In this document: positions 21,122-30,143 of the stretch, piece after piece | Position numbering within the stretch: position 1 is the stretch's first letter | How the letters are laid out: each line of letters opens with the position of its first letter | From: Myxococcales bacterium | GTDB taxonomy: Bacteria; Myxococcota; Myxococcia; Myxococcales; JAKAPL01 | Direction: 5' to 3' | Assembly (NCBI GenBank): GCA_021783235.1 | Contig: JAJXUD010000040.1 | Span: forward strand, 1-40,336 | DNA: 40,336 nt | The notes under the pieces: model-generated | What the model was told of the DNA's origin: nothing | Database searches by the model: none | Seen by the model: the letters and a program-made list of their open reading frames with translations, nothing else | Made by a program: the position numbers and the translations under genes

Positions 21122-22032
21122 GTGCTCCTCATCCGTTGTTGGAGACGCTCGATGTTGTGCGCGACGCGCCGATCCTCGGGGCGCTCCTTCTGACAGCGGA
21201 GAAACAGCTCGAGCGCGCGCCCGAGATCGCGCCGGAGGTAGGCGTGGGTGGCCTCCCGAAAGAGATCCTCGTAAGCGTCTCCTCCCGCCTCGGGCGCCGG
21301 CGCCTCGGCGGGCGGCGCCTCCGAGACCAGGTTGAGCAGCTTCCCGGGCGGCGTTGGGCCGCCCATCACCAGGACGCCCTTCTCGACGAGGCGCGCCAGG
21401 GAGCGGGCGGTCGAGAAAGGCCCGGCGCTCGACGAGGCGAGGATGTCCTCGGCGGTGGCGATGCCGTCGACGAGCCGCAGCACCGCGTTGTCGGACGGGG
21501 TCGGCAGATCGGCGGCCAGTAGCTGCGCCGCGGCGGCGGCCTTCGTCGGCACCTGGCCCAGGTGGCCGATGGCCGCGAGGTGCTCCCCGTGGAGCTTGTC
21601 CTTGAGCAGCTGGATGGCCCTGGAGACCGAGGCGTTCGCCGGCGCCACGTCGCGAACCCGGTAGAGGACGTCCAGCGCCTCCTCGAGCTTCCGGTCGCGG
21701 AGCAGCGCGAGGAAGCGGGCCTTGTCGAACGAGGCCCCGCCCGGGGCAGCGGCCCCTCCAGCGAACTGGTCGATGATCTCGCGGAGGCCGGAGGGCGAGC
21801 TCTCGCGCCGTTCGATCCGAACCGGCGCCTCTTCGGGGGGAGGCGGGACCGGCGGCCCATGCCCCTCCAAGGCCAGCGCGGCGAGGTACTCCTTGGCCCG
21901 AGGATCGGAGCCATCGAGCGCCAACGCGTCGGTCCAACAGCGGGCCGCGTCCTCCCACCGGTTCATGGCGTAGAAGTCCAGTCCCCGTTGGAGCAGCTCT
22001 TCGAGCGAGTCCTTGGAGATCGCGGCGGCCAC
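21118..22032 (-). CDS. TPR protein with internal winged-helix-like segment
   Basis: Start is the GTG at 22032 with GAGGAA nine bases upstream. The 304-residue protein has a TPR-like pair near the N-terminus (about 8-48: [27 protein letters not shown]), a Pro/Glu linker, another helical repeat (about 103-148), a segment [17 protein letters not shown]...[15 protein letters not shown] (about 183-222) like the winged helix that closes DUF4388/PATAN-type myxobacterial proteins, and a final TPR (about 254-300: [22 protein letters not shown]). TPR proteins hold complexes together. As first gene of the operon it may be the scaffold. The winged helix here is more probably a protein-binding module than a DNA reader. 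Confidence 0.72.
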   Translation of the reverse strand: MAAAISKDSLEELLQRGLDFYAMNRWEDAARCWTDALALDGSDPRAKEYLAALALEGHGPPVPPPPEEAPVRIERRESSPSGLREIIDQFAGGAAAPGGASFDKARFLALLRDRKLEEALDVLYRVRDVAPANASVSRAIQLLKDKLHGEHLAAIGHLGQVPTKAAAAAQLLAADLPTPSDNAVLRLVDGIATAEDILASSSAGPFSTARSLARLVEKGVLVMGGPTPPGKLLNLVSEAPPAEAPAPEAGGDAYEDLFREATHAYLRRDLGRALELFLRCQKERPEDRRVAHNIERLQQRMRST

Positions 22033-22070
22033 CTGAACGCTTTCCTCTGGGAGCGACCCAGCGAGAGGAC

Positions 22071-22140
22071 TGTATCCTGCGCGACAGAGATCGTGTCAAC
22101 CGTCTCGGCGGGGCCGAACCGCCTCTCACGGGGGCCGAAC
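22071..22140 (-). promoter_or_regulatory. Promoter of the six-gene V4R/Roadblock operon with upstream direct repeats
   Basis: On the minus strand TTGACA (22099-22094), a consensus -35, is 17 bp from GATACA (22076-22071), giving a leader of about 30 bases. Upstream, the 10-mer GTTCGGCCCC occurs twice (22140-22131 and 22119-22110), 21 bp apart, which is two helix turns. That places both copies on one DNA face, in the position of a class I/II activator site. The malG stop is at 22152, so the repeats occupy nearly all of the gap. Confidence 0.6.
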
Positions 22141-22151
22141 GCGCCAGCCGC

Positions 22152-22991
22152 TCAGCCCTTCACGCCGCCCGCGGTGAGCCCCGCGACGAGGTGCTTCTGC
22201 AGCGCGAAGAAGACCAGCATCACCGGGATCGAGACCACGATCGCGCCGGCCGCGAAGTGGCCCCACTCGGTGTGGTACTCGCCCACGTAGCTCTGCAGCG
22301 CCACGGGCAAGGTGTACTTGCGCGCGTCGCCGAGGAAGGTCGCCGCGAGGATGTACTCGTTCCAGGCGGAGAGGAAGGCGAAGAGCGCGGTCACGGCGAG
22401 CGCCGGGCGAGCGAGCGGCAGGATCACCTTCCAGAAGATCTGCCAGCTCGTCGCGCCGTCGATGCGGGCCGCCTCGTCGAGCTCGCGCGGCAGGGTGTCG
22501 AGGTAGCCCTTGAGCGACCAGACGCAGAAGGGCACCGAGGTGGTGCTGTAGACGAGGACGAGTCCCGTCAGGCTGTCGAGCAGCCGCAGGTCGTCGAGCA
22601 GGATGTAGAGCGGGATCGCCATCATGATCCCGGGGAACATCTGCGTCGCGAGGAAGAAGGCGAGCGAGGCCTGCCGTCCGCGGAAGCGGAGCCGGCTGAA
22701 GGCGAAGGCGGCGGTGGCCGAGGAGAGCAGGCCGACGAGCGCCGTCGCCACCGCGACGATCAGGCTGTTGCCGAGCTCGCGCCAGAGGTGCCCCGTGCCC
22801 CCGAGGCCCCAGAGGTCGCGGAAGTTCTGCAGCGAGACGACGCGCGGCCAGGGGCTCGGGCTCGGGTCGAAGGCCTGACCCGGCGAGAGCGCCATCTTGA
22901 TGACCCAGAGCACCGGGTAGAGCGCCGCGCCGGTCGCCGCCACCACGGCGGCGTGTCCCAGCGCGTGGCGGACCGCGGAGGGGCGGCTCAC
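22152..22991 (-). CDS. Sugar-type ABC transporter permease (MalG family)
   Basis: The 279-residue permease has about six membrane helices and the EAA loop [27 protein letters not shown] near the C-terminus that docks on the ATPase, as in MalG-type importers of sugars. The final residues ([13 protein letters not shown]) are the usual MalG tail. The GTG start overlaps the stop of the fused binding-protein/permease gene as GTGA. It completes an importer with the fused protein and the ATPase: together the three genes encode all five functions. The substrate cannot be read from the sequence, and maltose or another oligosaccharide is only a family-level guess. Confidence 0.9.
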   Translation of the reverse strand: MSRPSAVRHALGHAAVVAATGAALYPVLWVIKMALSPGQAFDPSPSPWPRVVSLQNFRDLWGLGGTGHLWRELGNSLIVAVATALVGLLSSATAAFAFSRLRFRGRQASLAFFLATQMFPGIMMAIPLYILLDDLRLLDSLTGLVLVYSTTSVPFCVWSLKGYLDTLPRELDEAARIDGATSWQIFWKVILPLARPALAVTALFAFLSAWNEYILAATFLGDARKYTLPVALQSYVGEYHTEWGHFAAGAIVVSIPVMLVFFALQKHLVAGLTAGGVKG

Positions 22992-25174
22992 GCGCTCTCC
23001 CGCCGCGCGAGCAGCTTCTGCGCCCCCACCGAGTAGGCGGCGAGGAGGACGAAGATGATCGCCGCGTAGGCCGCCGCGTAGCCGTACTGGGCCTGGCGCG
23101 CGAAGGCCCAGCGGTAGGCCTCGCTGATGAGGATGTCGGTGGTGCCGCCGGGCTCCCCGCCGGAGACCAGCCAGACGATGTTGAACATGTTGAAGGTCCA
23201 GACGCTCCCGAGGATCACCGCCGGCAAGAGCGCGGGCCGAAGCAGCGGCCAGGTGACGTGCCGGAAGCGCTGCCAGGCGGTCGCGCCGTCGAGCGTCGCG
23301 GCGTCGTGGAGCTCCTGCGGGATCGTCGAGAGCGCCCCCAGGGTCACGACCATCATGAACGGAAAGCCGAGCCAGACGTTCGTCGCGACGTCGGCGCCAA
23401 AGCTCGTCGCGAAGTGCGAGAACCACGAGACCGCCGGGAAGCCGAGCCTCCGCAGGATCCCGTTGATGGCGCCGTACTGCCGGTGGAACATCCCCTTCCA
23501 GATGAGCGCCGTCAGGTAGTTCGGCACGGCCCAGGGGACGACGAGCAGCACGCGGAACAGGCCGCGCAGCCGAAGCCACGGCGCGTGGAGGAGCAGCGCG
23601 AGCGCGACGCCGAGGCCGACGTGCAAGACGAGGTTCGCCCCGGTCCAGAGCAGGGTCACCGCGAGGGTGAAGTAGAACGAGGGCGGCTCGATGATGGCGT
23701 AGCCGCGCGAGGCCAGGATGTCCGCGAAGTTGCCGAGCCCAACGAAGTCGTAGCCGCCGTCCGCCCGGTGGTGGAAGAAGGCGAGGCCGAGCGAGAAGAG
23801 GATCGGAAGGAGGACGAGCGCCACGGTGGCGAGGGCCGCGGGCAAGACGAAGGCATAGGCCGTCCGGCTGCCGCCCTCGGCCGTCCCGGGGCGGCGGCGG
23901 GCGAAGAAGAGCCCCGCGCCGGCGAGGCAGAGCACGAGGGCCAGCGTGGCCCACGGCGCCGCGCGCGGCGGCGGCGGCCGCTGCAGCGCCCGGAGCTGCC
24001 GGTCGGCCCCGGCGAGCGCGACCTTCGGCGACTCGCCGCGCAGCGCCGCTCGCAGCGCCGACTGCCCCGGCTCCCAGACGAGCTGCATGCGCGGCGAGGC
24101 GTCCATCGGGATCGCCAGGGCGGCAGCGGCGCGGAACGCCTGGAGCACCGGATCCTTCGCCACCGACGGGTCGTCGTAGGCCGCCCGGTTCGCGACGAGC
24201 TGGCGGGCGACCTTGGCGCGCAGGAGGGCCGAGTCGTCCGAGACGAGGAAGGCGAGCGCCTCGCGAGCGCCTTCGGGCTCCAGCGCGTGGGCCGAGAGGT
24301 AGAGCCCCTCGACCGTCAAAAAGGGCCGCGCCGGCCGGCCCGTCGCCGAGACGACGGGGAGCGGGGCGACGCCGTAGTCGAGATCCTTCGGCAGCTCGCC
24401 GACGAACCAGGGGCCATTGATCGCGAACGGCGCCTTCCCCTGCGAGAAGAGCTCCGTCACGAGCGCCGAGGTCGCCTCCTGCGGCACGAACCCCTCCGCC
24501 TGGAGCTTCGCCACGAAGGCGAGCGAGGCCTCGGCCCCGGGCGTGTCGAGCTCGAGCCGCCCCTCCGAGCCGGCGCGGCCTTCGGCCTCGTCTCGCCTCG
24601 GGCCCGAGCCGCCCTCCTCCGGCGCGAAGAGGCTCCCGCCGAAGCCGAAGAGCCAGGCCGCGTGGTAGTAGAAGTCGCCGCTCTGGTAGGCGAGCAGGAA
24701 CCGACCCTGGGCGGGATCGGCGAAGCGGCCGCCGAGCGCGAGCAGCTCGTCGGTGGTCTTCGGCGCCGAGGCGACGAGCCTCCGGTTGAAGAAGAGCGCG
24801 AGCGTCTTGAACGCGAGCGGCGCGCCGAGCTGCCTCCCCTCCCAGCGGAACGCCTCGGCGGTGCCGGGCAAGAACCGGGCGGCGTCGACCGCGACCGGCG
24901 CGAGCAGACCGCTCGGCGCCCAGCTCCCCACCCGCTCGTGGGCGAAGACGAAGAGGTCCGGCCCGTGGCCGCGCGGGATCGCCGCCGAGATCTTGGCGGA
25001 CATCGCGTCGAAGGGGATCGAGAGGAGCTCGAGCCGGTAGCGATCCTGGGAGGCGTTGAAGCGGTCGGCCAGCGACTGGAGCGCCTGGGCCTCCTCGGAC
25101 CGGTAGCTGTGCCAGAGCGCCACCGGCCGCGGCGCGACGAGCGCGAGCGCGAGGAGCGCCGCGCTAGCCGACAT
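22988..25174 (-). CDS. Fused solute-binding protein and permease (MalE-MalF fusion)
   Basis: One 728-residue frame joins two proteins that are normally separate. Residues 1-18 are a signal sequence ([10 protein letters not shown]). Residues 19-395 are a sugar-binding lipoprotein-type domain ([47 protein letters not shown]). After a Pro-rich joint (399-406) come membrane helices from about 407, with the MalF core and EAA loop [25 protein letters not shown] (621-645). Tethering the binding domain to the channel would keep it at the mouth of the transporter and remove the need for a free periplasmic protein. About 21 low-complexity residues (186-206) are inserted in the binding domain over a palindromic DNA segment. 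The ATG overlaps the ATPase stop by 11 bases. Confidence 0.9.
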   Translation of the reverse strand: MSASAALLALALVAPRPVALWHSYRSEEAQALQSLADRFNASQDRYRLELLSIPFDAMSAKISAAIPRGHGPDLFVFAHERVGSWAPSGLLAPVAVDAARFLPGTAEAFRWEGRQLGAPLAFKTLALFFNRRLVASAPKTTDELLALGGRFADPAQGRFLLAYQSGDFYYHAAWLFGFGGSLFAPEEGGSGPRRDEAEGRAGSEGRLELDTPGAEASLAFVAKLQAEGFVPQEATSALVTELFSQGKAPFAINGPWFVGELPKDLDYGVAPLPVVSATGRPARPFLTVEGLYLSAHALEPEGAREALAFLVSDDSALLRAKVARQLVANRAAYDDPSVAKDPVLQAFRAAAALAIPMDASPRMQLVWEPGQSALRAALRGESPKVALAGADRQLRALQRPPPPRAAPWATLALVLCLAGAGLFFARRRPGTAEGGSRTAYAFVLPAALATVALVLLPILFSLGLAFFHHRADGGYDFVGLGNFADILASRGYAIIEPPSFYFTLAVTLLWTGANLVLHVGLGVALALLLHAPWLRLRGLFRVLLVVPWAVPNYLTALIWKGMFHRQYGAINGILRRLGFPAVSWFSHFATSFGADVATNVWLGFPFMMVVTLGALSTIPQELHDAATLDGATAWQRFRHVTWPLLRPALLPAVILGSVWTFNMFNIVWLVSGGEPGGTTDILISEAYRWAFARQAQYGYAAAYAAIIFVLLAAYSVGAQKLLARRESA
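24557..24619 (-). repeat. Palindromic GC-rich in-frame insert in the binding-protein domain
   Basis: This segment encodes [14 protein letters not shown]-type low-complexity residues (186-206) within an otherwise family-like domain. It contains the perfect 12-bp palindrome CTCGGGCCCGAG (24597-24608) and a GGCC-GAA-GGCC hairpin. It may be a decayed palindromic element, but it does not clearly match the prkA/ligase element. Confidence 0.3.
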
Positions 25175-26306
25175 GGGCCCGCGCGCCCTTCCCGGCGGCG
25201 GCGAGCGCCGGCTCGGCCCCGCCCCCTTCCGCCGACCGCTCGAAGATCCGAAGCCCCTCGGTCCGCACCTCGAGCGAGAGGGGCGCGCCGGGGCGCAGCG
25301 CGCCGAGGCGGGCGGCCTCGGCGCGAGCCGTCACGGTGCCGTCGCCGACGCGCAGCTCGACGTGGGCCTCCCAGCCCAGGATCTCGACCGCGTCCACCGA
25401 GCCCCGCAGGAGCCGGCCCTCGGGCGCCACCGGCGCGAGGGCGAGATCCTCGGGCCGAACGCCGAGCCAGATCTCGCGGCCGTCGTGGAGCTCGAACGAC
25501 CCGGGCAGCTCGAGCGAGAAGCCGCGCCCCTCGGCGCGGCAGCGGCCCCCGCCCGCGCCGTCGACGCGCGCCGTGGCGGCGAGGAAGCTCATCGGCGGCG
25601 CCCCGAGAAAGCCTCCGACGAAGCGGTTGCGCGGCTGCTCGTACAGCTCCAGCGGGGGGCCCGCCTGCATCAGCTCGCCCGCGCGCAGAAGCGCCATCCG
25701 GTCGGCCAGGGTCATCGCCTCGACCTGGTCGTGGGTCACGTAGATCATCGTGCTGCCGAGCTGCCGGTGGAGCTTGCCGAGCTCGAGCCTCACCTGGTGC
25801 CGCAGGGCCGCGTCGAGGTTCGAGAGCGGCTCGTCGAAGAGGAAGACCTGGGGCCGCCGCACGATGGCCCGCCCCATCGCGACCCGCTGCCGCTGCCCGC
25901 CCGAGAGCTGCCGCGGCCTGCGATCGAGCAGCGCGCCGAGCTCGAGCAGGGCCGCGGTCTCCTCCACCCGCCGGTCGATCTCGACCCGCGGCAGCTTCTT
26001 CAGCGTCAGCCCGAAGGCCATGTTCTCGCGCACCGTCATGTGCGGGTAGAGGGCGTAGCTCTGGAAGACCATGGCGACGTCGCGCTCGGCCGGCGGGAGC
26101 GCGTCGACGCGCCGGCCGCCGATCCAGATCTCGCCGCCCGAGAGCTCCTCGAGCCCGGCGACGAGCCGCAGGAGCGTGGTCTTGCCGCAGCCCGAGGGCC
26201 CGACGAGGACCAAGAGCTCGCCGTCCGCCACCGCGAGGTCGATCCCCCGCAGGATCGCGTTGCCGCCGAGCTCCTTGCGGATTCCCTTGAGTTCGACCTC
26301 TGCCAT
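25164..26306 (-). CDS. Sugar-type ABC transporter ATPase (MalK/UgpC family)
   Basis: At 380 residues this is a full MalK-type subunit: Walker [10 protein letters not shown] (36-44), Q-loop Gln82 in FQSYALYPH, signature LSGGQ (134-138), Walker B FLFDEP (155-160), switch His192 in VTHDQ, and a C-terminal OB-type regulatory region (about 235-370, including [14 protein letters not shown]). It powers the importer formed by the two downstream genes and heads their operon. The ATG at 26306 follows a promoter by only nine bases and has no ribosome site. The last 25 residues (after IFERSAEGG) are Ala/Gly-rich and probably not conserved. Confidence 0.92.
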   Translation of the reverse strand: MAEVELKGIRKELGGNAILRGIDLAVADGELLVLVGPSGCGKTTLLRLVAGLEELSGGEIWIGGRRVDALPPAERDVAMVFQSYALYPHMTVRENMAFGLTLKKLPRVEIDRRVEETAALLELGALLDRRPRQLSGGQRQRVAMGRAIVRRPQVFLFDEPLSNLDAALRHQVRLELGKLHRQLGSTMIYVTHDQVEAMTLADRMALLRAGELMQAGPPLELYEQPRNRFVGGFLGAPPMSFLAATARVDGAGGGRCRAEGRGFSLELPGSFELHDGREIWLGVRPEDLALAPVAPEGRLLRGSVDAVEILGWEAHVELRVGDGTVTARAEAARLGALRPGAPLSLEVRTEGLRIFERSAEGGGAEPALAAAGKGARAHVG

Positions 26307-26315
26307 GGGCCCGCC

Positions 26316-26345
26316 AGGTTAGCCCATCGGCTCCCAAAACCTCAA
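26316..26345 (-). promoter_or_regulatory. malK operon promoter, leaderless geometry
   Basis: On the minus strand TTGAGG (26345-26340), 18 bp, TAACCT (26321-26316). The ATG at 26306 comes nine bases later. The -10 is embedded in CCAGGTTAGCC (26314-26324, plus strand), which is repeated exactly in inverted orientation before the divergent phosphoesterase gene. Confidence 0.5.
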
Positions 26346-26387
26346 CCGCCCGACACGCGATCGACACACGCCGGGCACCCGCGCGGG

Positions 26388-26416
26388 TGGCCAGGAGCCC
26401 GCCCAGTGGCTAACCT
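26388..26416 (+). promoter_or_regulatory. Phosphoesterase gene promoter
   Basis: TGGCCA (26388-26393), 17 bp, TAACCT (26411-26416), inside GGCTAACCTGG (26408-26418). That 11-mer is the exact inverse copy of the one at the malK -10, 84 bp away. AGAGGAGG (26431-26438) then serves the ATG at 26445. Confidence 0.5.
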
Positions 26417-26444
26417 GGGGCCGACCCGCCAGAGGAGGCGAAGG

Positions 26445-27860
26445 ATGCGGCGAACCCCGACCGGACTGCTGCTGCTTTTCGCCGGCGGTTGCTGCCTCCA
26501 CCCGGTGGCGGTCGGTGGCGGCGCGGACGGCGGGAGCCCCATCGACGGCGGGGGCACGGCCCGAGGCAAGATCGAGCACGTCTTCGTCATCTTCCAGGAG
26601 AACCGCTCGTTCGATCACTACTTCGGCACCTTCCCCGGCGCCGACGGCCTCGAGGCCCTCCCGGACGGCGGCTTCGGCGTCTGCCTGCCGAAGGTCGACG
26701 GGGGCTGCGTGCCCCTCTACCACGACACCTCGGACGTCAACGGCGGCGGACCGCACGGCCACGCGAACTTCCTCGCGGACCTCGCGGACGGCGGCATGGA
26801 CGGCTTCGTCCGCGAGCAGCAGAAGGGGAGCCGCGACTGCCTCAACGCGACGAACCCCGCCTGCACGAACGGCGGGGTGCTCGACGCCGCCGGCTACCAC
26901 GACGAGCGCGAGCTCCCGAACTACTGGGCCTACGCCCGCCGCTACGTCCTGCAGGACCACCTCTTCGAGTCGGACTCCTCGTGGAGCCTGCCCGCCCACC
27001 TCTTCATGGTCTCCGACTGGTCGGCCCACTGCGCGAGCGCCGACCCCACGAGCTGCGTGAGCGACCTCGACCTCTCGCTCAAGACGCAGAGCTACGTCTA
27101 CGCCTGGACCGACCTCACCTACCTGCTCCACGCCCGCGGCGTCAGCTGGAAGAACTACCTCGTGCAGGGGAGCGAGCCCGACTGTGACGAGGGCGAGATG
27201 GACTGCTCGCCGACCCCCCAGGCGGCGAACGTCCCCTCCATCTGGAACGTCCTCCCGCAGTTCACCGACGTGAAGAGCGACGGCGAGCTCGGCAACGTCG
27301 TCGACTTCGACCAGTTCTACCGGGACGCGGCGGCCGGCACGCTCCCCCAGGTCGCCTGGTTCTTCCCCTCGGGCGAGCTCAGCGAGCACCCGCCCGCGGC
27401 GGTGTCGATGGGGCAGGCGTACGTCACCGGCATCGTCAACGCCATCATGCAGAGCTCGGCCTGGCCCACGAGCGCCATCTTCGTCGTCTGGGACGACTGG
27501 GGCGGCTTCTACGACCACGTCGTGCCGCCGCGGGTCGACGCGAACGGCTACGGCTTCCGCGTTCCCGCCCTCGTCATCAGCCCCTGGGCGAAGCCGGGCT
27601 TCGTCGACCACCAGACCCTCTCGTTCGACGCCTACTCGAAGCTCATCGAGGACCTCTTCCTCGGCGGACAGCGGCTCGACCCCGCGACCGACGGCCGGCC
27701 GGACTCCCGGCCGGACGTGCGAGAGGACGCCCCGGGCCTCGGCGACCTGATGGCCGACTTCGACTTCGAGCAGCAGCCGCTCCCGCCGCTCATCCTGCCG
27801 CAGTGCCCGGGCGGCGACTTCGACGACGGCGGGGTGGCCTGCGCGGACGCCGGCTTCTAG
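26445..27860 (+). CDS. Phospholipase C / acid phosphatase-type phosphoesterase, secreted lipoprotein
   Basis: The ATG at 26445 has AGAGGAGG six bases upstream. The frame is open far upstream, but only as a shadow of malK. The product is 471 residues. A leader [10 protein letters not shown] suggests lipidation at Cys16, though the box is not ideal. The domain is the phosphoesterase family of phospholipases C and acid phosphatase Acp[15 protein letters not shown] near the N-terminus (metal and nucleophile region), then [15 protein letters not shown], and the C-terminal [30 protein letters not shown]. It would release phosphate or diglyceride from phospholipids outside the inner membrane. The next gene begins 34 bases after its stop. 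A substrate choice between phospholipid and phosphomonoester cannot be made here. Confidence 0.88.
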   Translation: MRRTPTGLLLLFAGGCCLHPVAVGGGADGGSPIDGGGTARGKIEHVFVIFQENRSFDHYFGTFPGADGLEALPDGGFGVCLPKVDGGCVPLYHDTSDVNGGGPHGHANFLADLADGGMDGFVREQQKGSRDCLNATNPACTNGGVLDAAGYHDERELPNYWAYARRYVLQDHLFESDSSWSLPAHLFMVSDWSAHCASADPTSCVSDLDLSLKTQSYVYAWTDLTYLLHARGVSWKNYLVQGSEPDCDEGEMDCSPTPQAANVPSIWNVLPQFTDVKSDGELGNVVDFDQFYRDAAAGTLPQVAWFFPSGELSEHPPAAVSMGQAYVTGIVNAIMQSSAWPTSAIFVVWDDWGGFYDHVVPPRVDANGYGFRVPALVISPWAKPGFVDHQTLSFDAYSKLIEDLFLGGQRLDPATDGRPDSRPDVREDAPGLGDLMADFDFEQQPLPPLILPQCPGGDFDDGGVACADAGF

Positions 27861-27894
27861 GCGCGGGCGGCGGGCAGGGGCTAGATTGGCGGGC

Positions 27895-28395
27895 ATGGGT
27901 TCGCGCCTGGTCGGAGTCGGCCCCTCCGAGGGCGCGGAGATCCTGGCGGTCTTCGCCTTCGGCCTCCTCCTCGCGATCGCGAGCGACGCGGCGGCCCTCT
28001 CGGCGGCGGCCCGGCGGCGCGGCGGGCGGACCGGGGCGGTCGGCTGGGCCGTCGCGCTCGCCTCGGAGCTCTTCAGCCAGGCGCTCGCCGCCTCGTCCGT
28101 CTTCGTCTGCGCCTCGCTCTGGCCCAACGCCTCCGACGCGCGGCTGCTCGCGATCGCCCTCTTCCCCGTGGCGCTCGCGCGGCTCGCCGCCGGGGCGCGC
28201 CTCTGCCGCTCCGGCCCGGCGACGCTCGCCTTCGCCCTGGGCTTCACCCTCCCCTGGCAGGGCGCCCTCTCGATCCGCCTCCAGGCGGGCGCCCTCCTCG
28301 CCCTCGCCGGCCTCTTCTTCCTCGGCCTCCTCATGCTGGGCCAGCTCTCGGCAGGACGCGCCCCCGCGCGGCGGCTGCGCGTGATACCCAAGTAG
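27895..28395 (+). CDS. Small membrane protein of unknown function
   Basis: Start is taken as the ATG at 27895. A TTG nine bases earlier is less likely. The 166-residue protein has four or five hydrophobic segments (GAEILAVFAFGLLLAIASDAAAL, AVALASELFSQALAASSVFV, LLAIALFPVALARLAAGA, TLAFALGFTLP, ALLALAGLFFLGLLMLG). It is not recognised. It is three bases upstream of the RNase J gene and probably co-transcribed with it. TAGATT (27882-27887) lies seven bases before the ATG and resembles the -10 motifs seen elsewhere here, but no -35 is visible. Confidence 0.7.
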   Translation: MGSRLVGVGPSEGAEILAVFAFGLLLAIASDAAALSAAARRRGGRTGAVGWAVALASELFSQALAASSVFVCASLWPNASDARLLAIALFPVALARLAAGARLCRSGPATLAFALGFTLPWQGALSIRLQAGALLALAGLFFLGLLMLGQLSAGRAPARRLRVIPK

Positions 28396-28398
28396 TCG

Positions 28399-30042
28399 AT
28401 GACCATCAAACTGCTCCCCCTCGGCGGCCTCGGCGAGATCGGCATGAACTGCCTCGTCGTCGAACGGGGCGGCGACGCCCTCCTCGTCGACTGCGGCGTC
28501 CGCTTCCCCGGCCCCGAGGCGCACGGCGTCGACCTGATCCTCCCCGACTTCGGCCCCCTGCGCGCCCGCGCCGGCGCGCTGCGCGGCCTCGTCCTCACCC
28601 ACGGCCACGACGACCACATCGGCGCCGTCCCCTACCTGCTGCGGGAGCTGCCGCTGCCCGTGTACGGCTCGCGGCTCACCCTCGCGCTGCTCCGGCCGCG
28701 GCTGCTCGAGCTCGGGGTGACCGCCGAGCTGCACGAGCTGACGCCGCGGCAGCCCATCCGGCTCGGCGACTTCGAGATCGAGCCCATCGCCGTCGCCCAC
28801 AGCGTCCCCGACGCCTGCGCGCTCGCCATCCGCACGCCCGAGGGGACGATCGTCCACACGGGCGACTTCAAGGTGGACCACGCCCCCATCGACGGCCGGG
28901 TCACCGACCTCGCGCGGTTCGCCGCGCTGGGCGACGAGGGCGTCCTCTGCCTGCTCTCCGACAGCACGAACGCCGACGTCCCCGGCGCCTGCCCGGGCGA
29001 AGCGTCCGTCGCCCCGGGGCTCTGGGCCGCCGTCACCGGGGCGAAGGGGCGCGTCGCGGTGGCGCTCTTCGCCTCGCACCTCCACCGCGTCCAGCAGCTC
29101 CTCGTCCTCGCCGACGCCGAGCGGCGCAAGGTCGCGCTGGTCGGCCGCAGCCTCACCCAGAACGTCGCCCTGGCGCAGGAGCTCGGCGCCCTGCGCGTGC
29201 CGCCGGGGATCCTCGTCTCGCCGGAGGCCGCGCGGGGGCTGCCGCGGAAGGATCTCCTCATCATCGCCACGGGCGGCCAGGGCGAGCCGCGCAGCGGCCT
29301 CGTCCGCATCGCCTTCGGCACCCACCCGACGCTCTCGCTCGACGAGGGCGACCGGGTCATCCTCTCGTCCTCCTTCATCCCGGGCAACGAGCTCGCCATC
29401 GGCGCGCTCCAGAACGCGCTCGCCCGCCGCGGCATCGACGTCCTCGCCGAGCCGCTCCACCCGGTCCACGCCTCGGGCCACGCCTACGCCGAGGACCTGC
29501 GGCTCGTGCTGCGGCTCACCCGGCCGCGCGGCTTCGTGCCGATCCACGGCGAGGCGCGCCACCTGCGCCGCCACCGCGAGCTCGCCCTCGCCTCGGGCGT
29601 CGCCCCCGAGCGGGCGATCGTCGCCTACGACGGCGACCTCCTCGAGGTCGACGAGGCGGGGCCCCGCGTCGTCGAGCGGGTCCCGCTCGGCCACTTCTTC
29701 GTCGACCGCTGGGGCGGCGGCGACGTGCCCGAGGACGTCGTGCGCGACCGCCGGCTCATCGCCGAGACGGGCATCGTCACCGTGGTCATCACCATGGACC
29801 GCTCGAACGGCACGCTCCTGCGCCCCCCCGAGATCCTCGCGAAGGGCATCCGCCCGCCCGACCCCAAGGCCTTCTGGCGCGAGGCGCAGCGGCTCGTCCT
29901 CGAGGAGCTCGAGAAGATGCCCCCGATGCTGCGGATGGACGGCCCCGCGGTGGAGGAGGTCGCCGCCCGCGCCGTGCGGCGCCACTGCAAGAAGACGCTC
30001 GAGCGAAAGCCCGTGGTGATGCCGGTGCTCGTCGGGTTGTGA
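28399..30042 (+). CDS. rnj: Ribonuclease J
   Basis: The 547-residue product is a complete RNase J: metallo-beta-lactamase fold with the zinc motif HGHDDH (68-73), then HTGDFKVD, the beta-CASP helices with SSSFIPGNE and VHASGHA, and PIHGEARHL, which close the active site, followed by the C-terminal domain. RNase J degrades and matures RNA by 5'-3' exonuclease and endonuclease action. The N-terminus MTIKLLPLGGLGEIGMNC is the family's own start, so ATG 28399 is secure. It follows the small membrane gene by three bases. A GC hairpin (30047-30079) follows the stop. Confidence 0.94.
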   Translation: MTIKLLPLGGLGEIGMNCLVVERGGDALLVDCGVRFPGPEAHGVDLILPDFGPLRARAGALRGLVLTHGHDDHIGAVPYLLRELPLPVYGSRLTLALLRPRLLELGVTAELHELTPRQPIRLGDFEIEPIAVAHSVPDACALAIRTPEGTIVHTGDFKVDHAPIDGRVTDLARFAALGDEGVLCLLSDSTNADVPGACPGEASVAPGLWAAVTGAKGRVAVALFASHLHRVQQLLVLADAERRKVALVGRSLTQNVALAQELGALRVPPGILVSPEAARGLPRKDLLIIATGGQGEPRSGLVRIAFGTHPTLSLDEGDRVILSSSFIPGNELAIGALQNALARRGIDVLAEPLHPVHASGHAYAEDLRLVLRLTRPRGFVPIHGEARHLRRHRELALASGVAPERAIVAYDGDLLEVDEAGPRVVERVPLGHFFVDRWGGGDVPEDVVRDRRLIAETGIVTVVITMDRSNGTLLRPPEILAKGIRPPDPKAFWREAQRLVLEELEKMPPMLRMDGPAVEEVAARAVRRHCKKTLERKPVVMPVLVGL

Positions 30043-30046
30043 CCGC

Positions 30047-30079
30047 GGCCCGCCCCGGGCCCTCGCGCTTGGGCGGGCC
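30047..30079 (+). terminator. GC-rich hairpin after RNase J gene
   Basis: GGCCCGCCC (30047-30055) pairs with GGGCGGGCC (30071-30079) in a 9-bp stem, five bases after the stop, loop 15 bases. There is no T tract directly after it, so it may be a Rho-independent terminator of low efficiency or an RNA-stabilising 3' structure. Confidence 0.35.
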
Positions 30080-30143
30080 TCGCTTGCCCGGGCGCTGGAT
30101 TTCTGCTTGATCGAGGCGCGTTTCACGAGCCGCCGAGGTCCCC

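Noticed and set aside
27690-27730. Pro/Asp/Arg-rich stretch in the phosphoesterase as another palindromic insert
   Set aside because: [12 protein letters not shown] is a normal conserved segment of this phosphoesterase family, so no insertion is needed to explain it.
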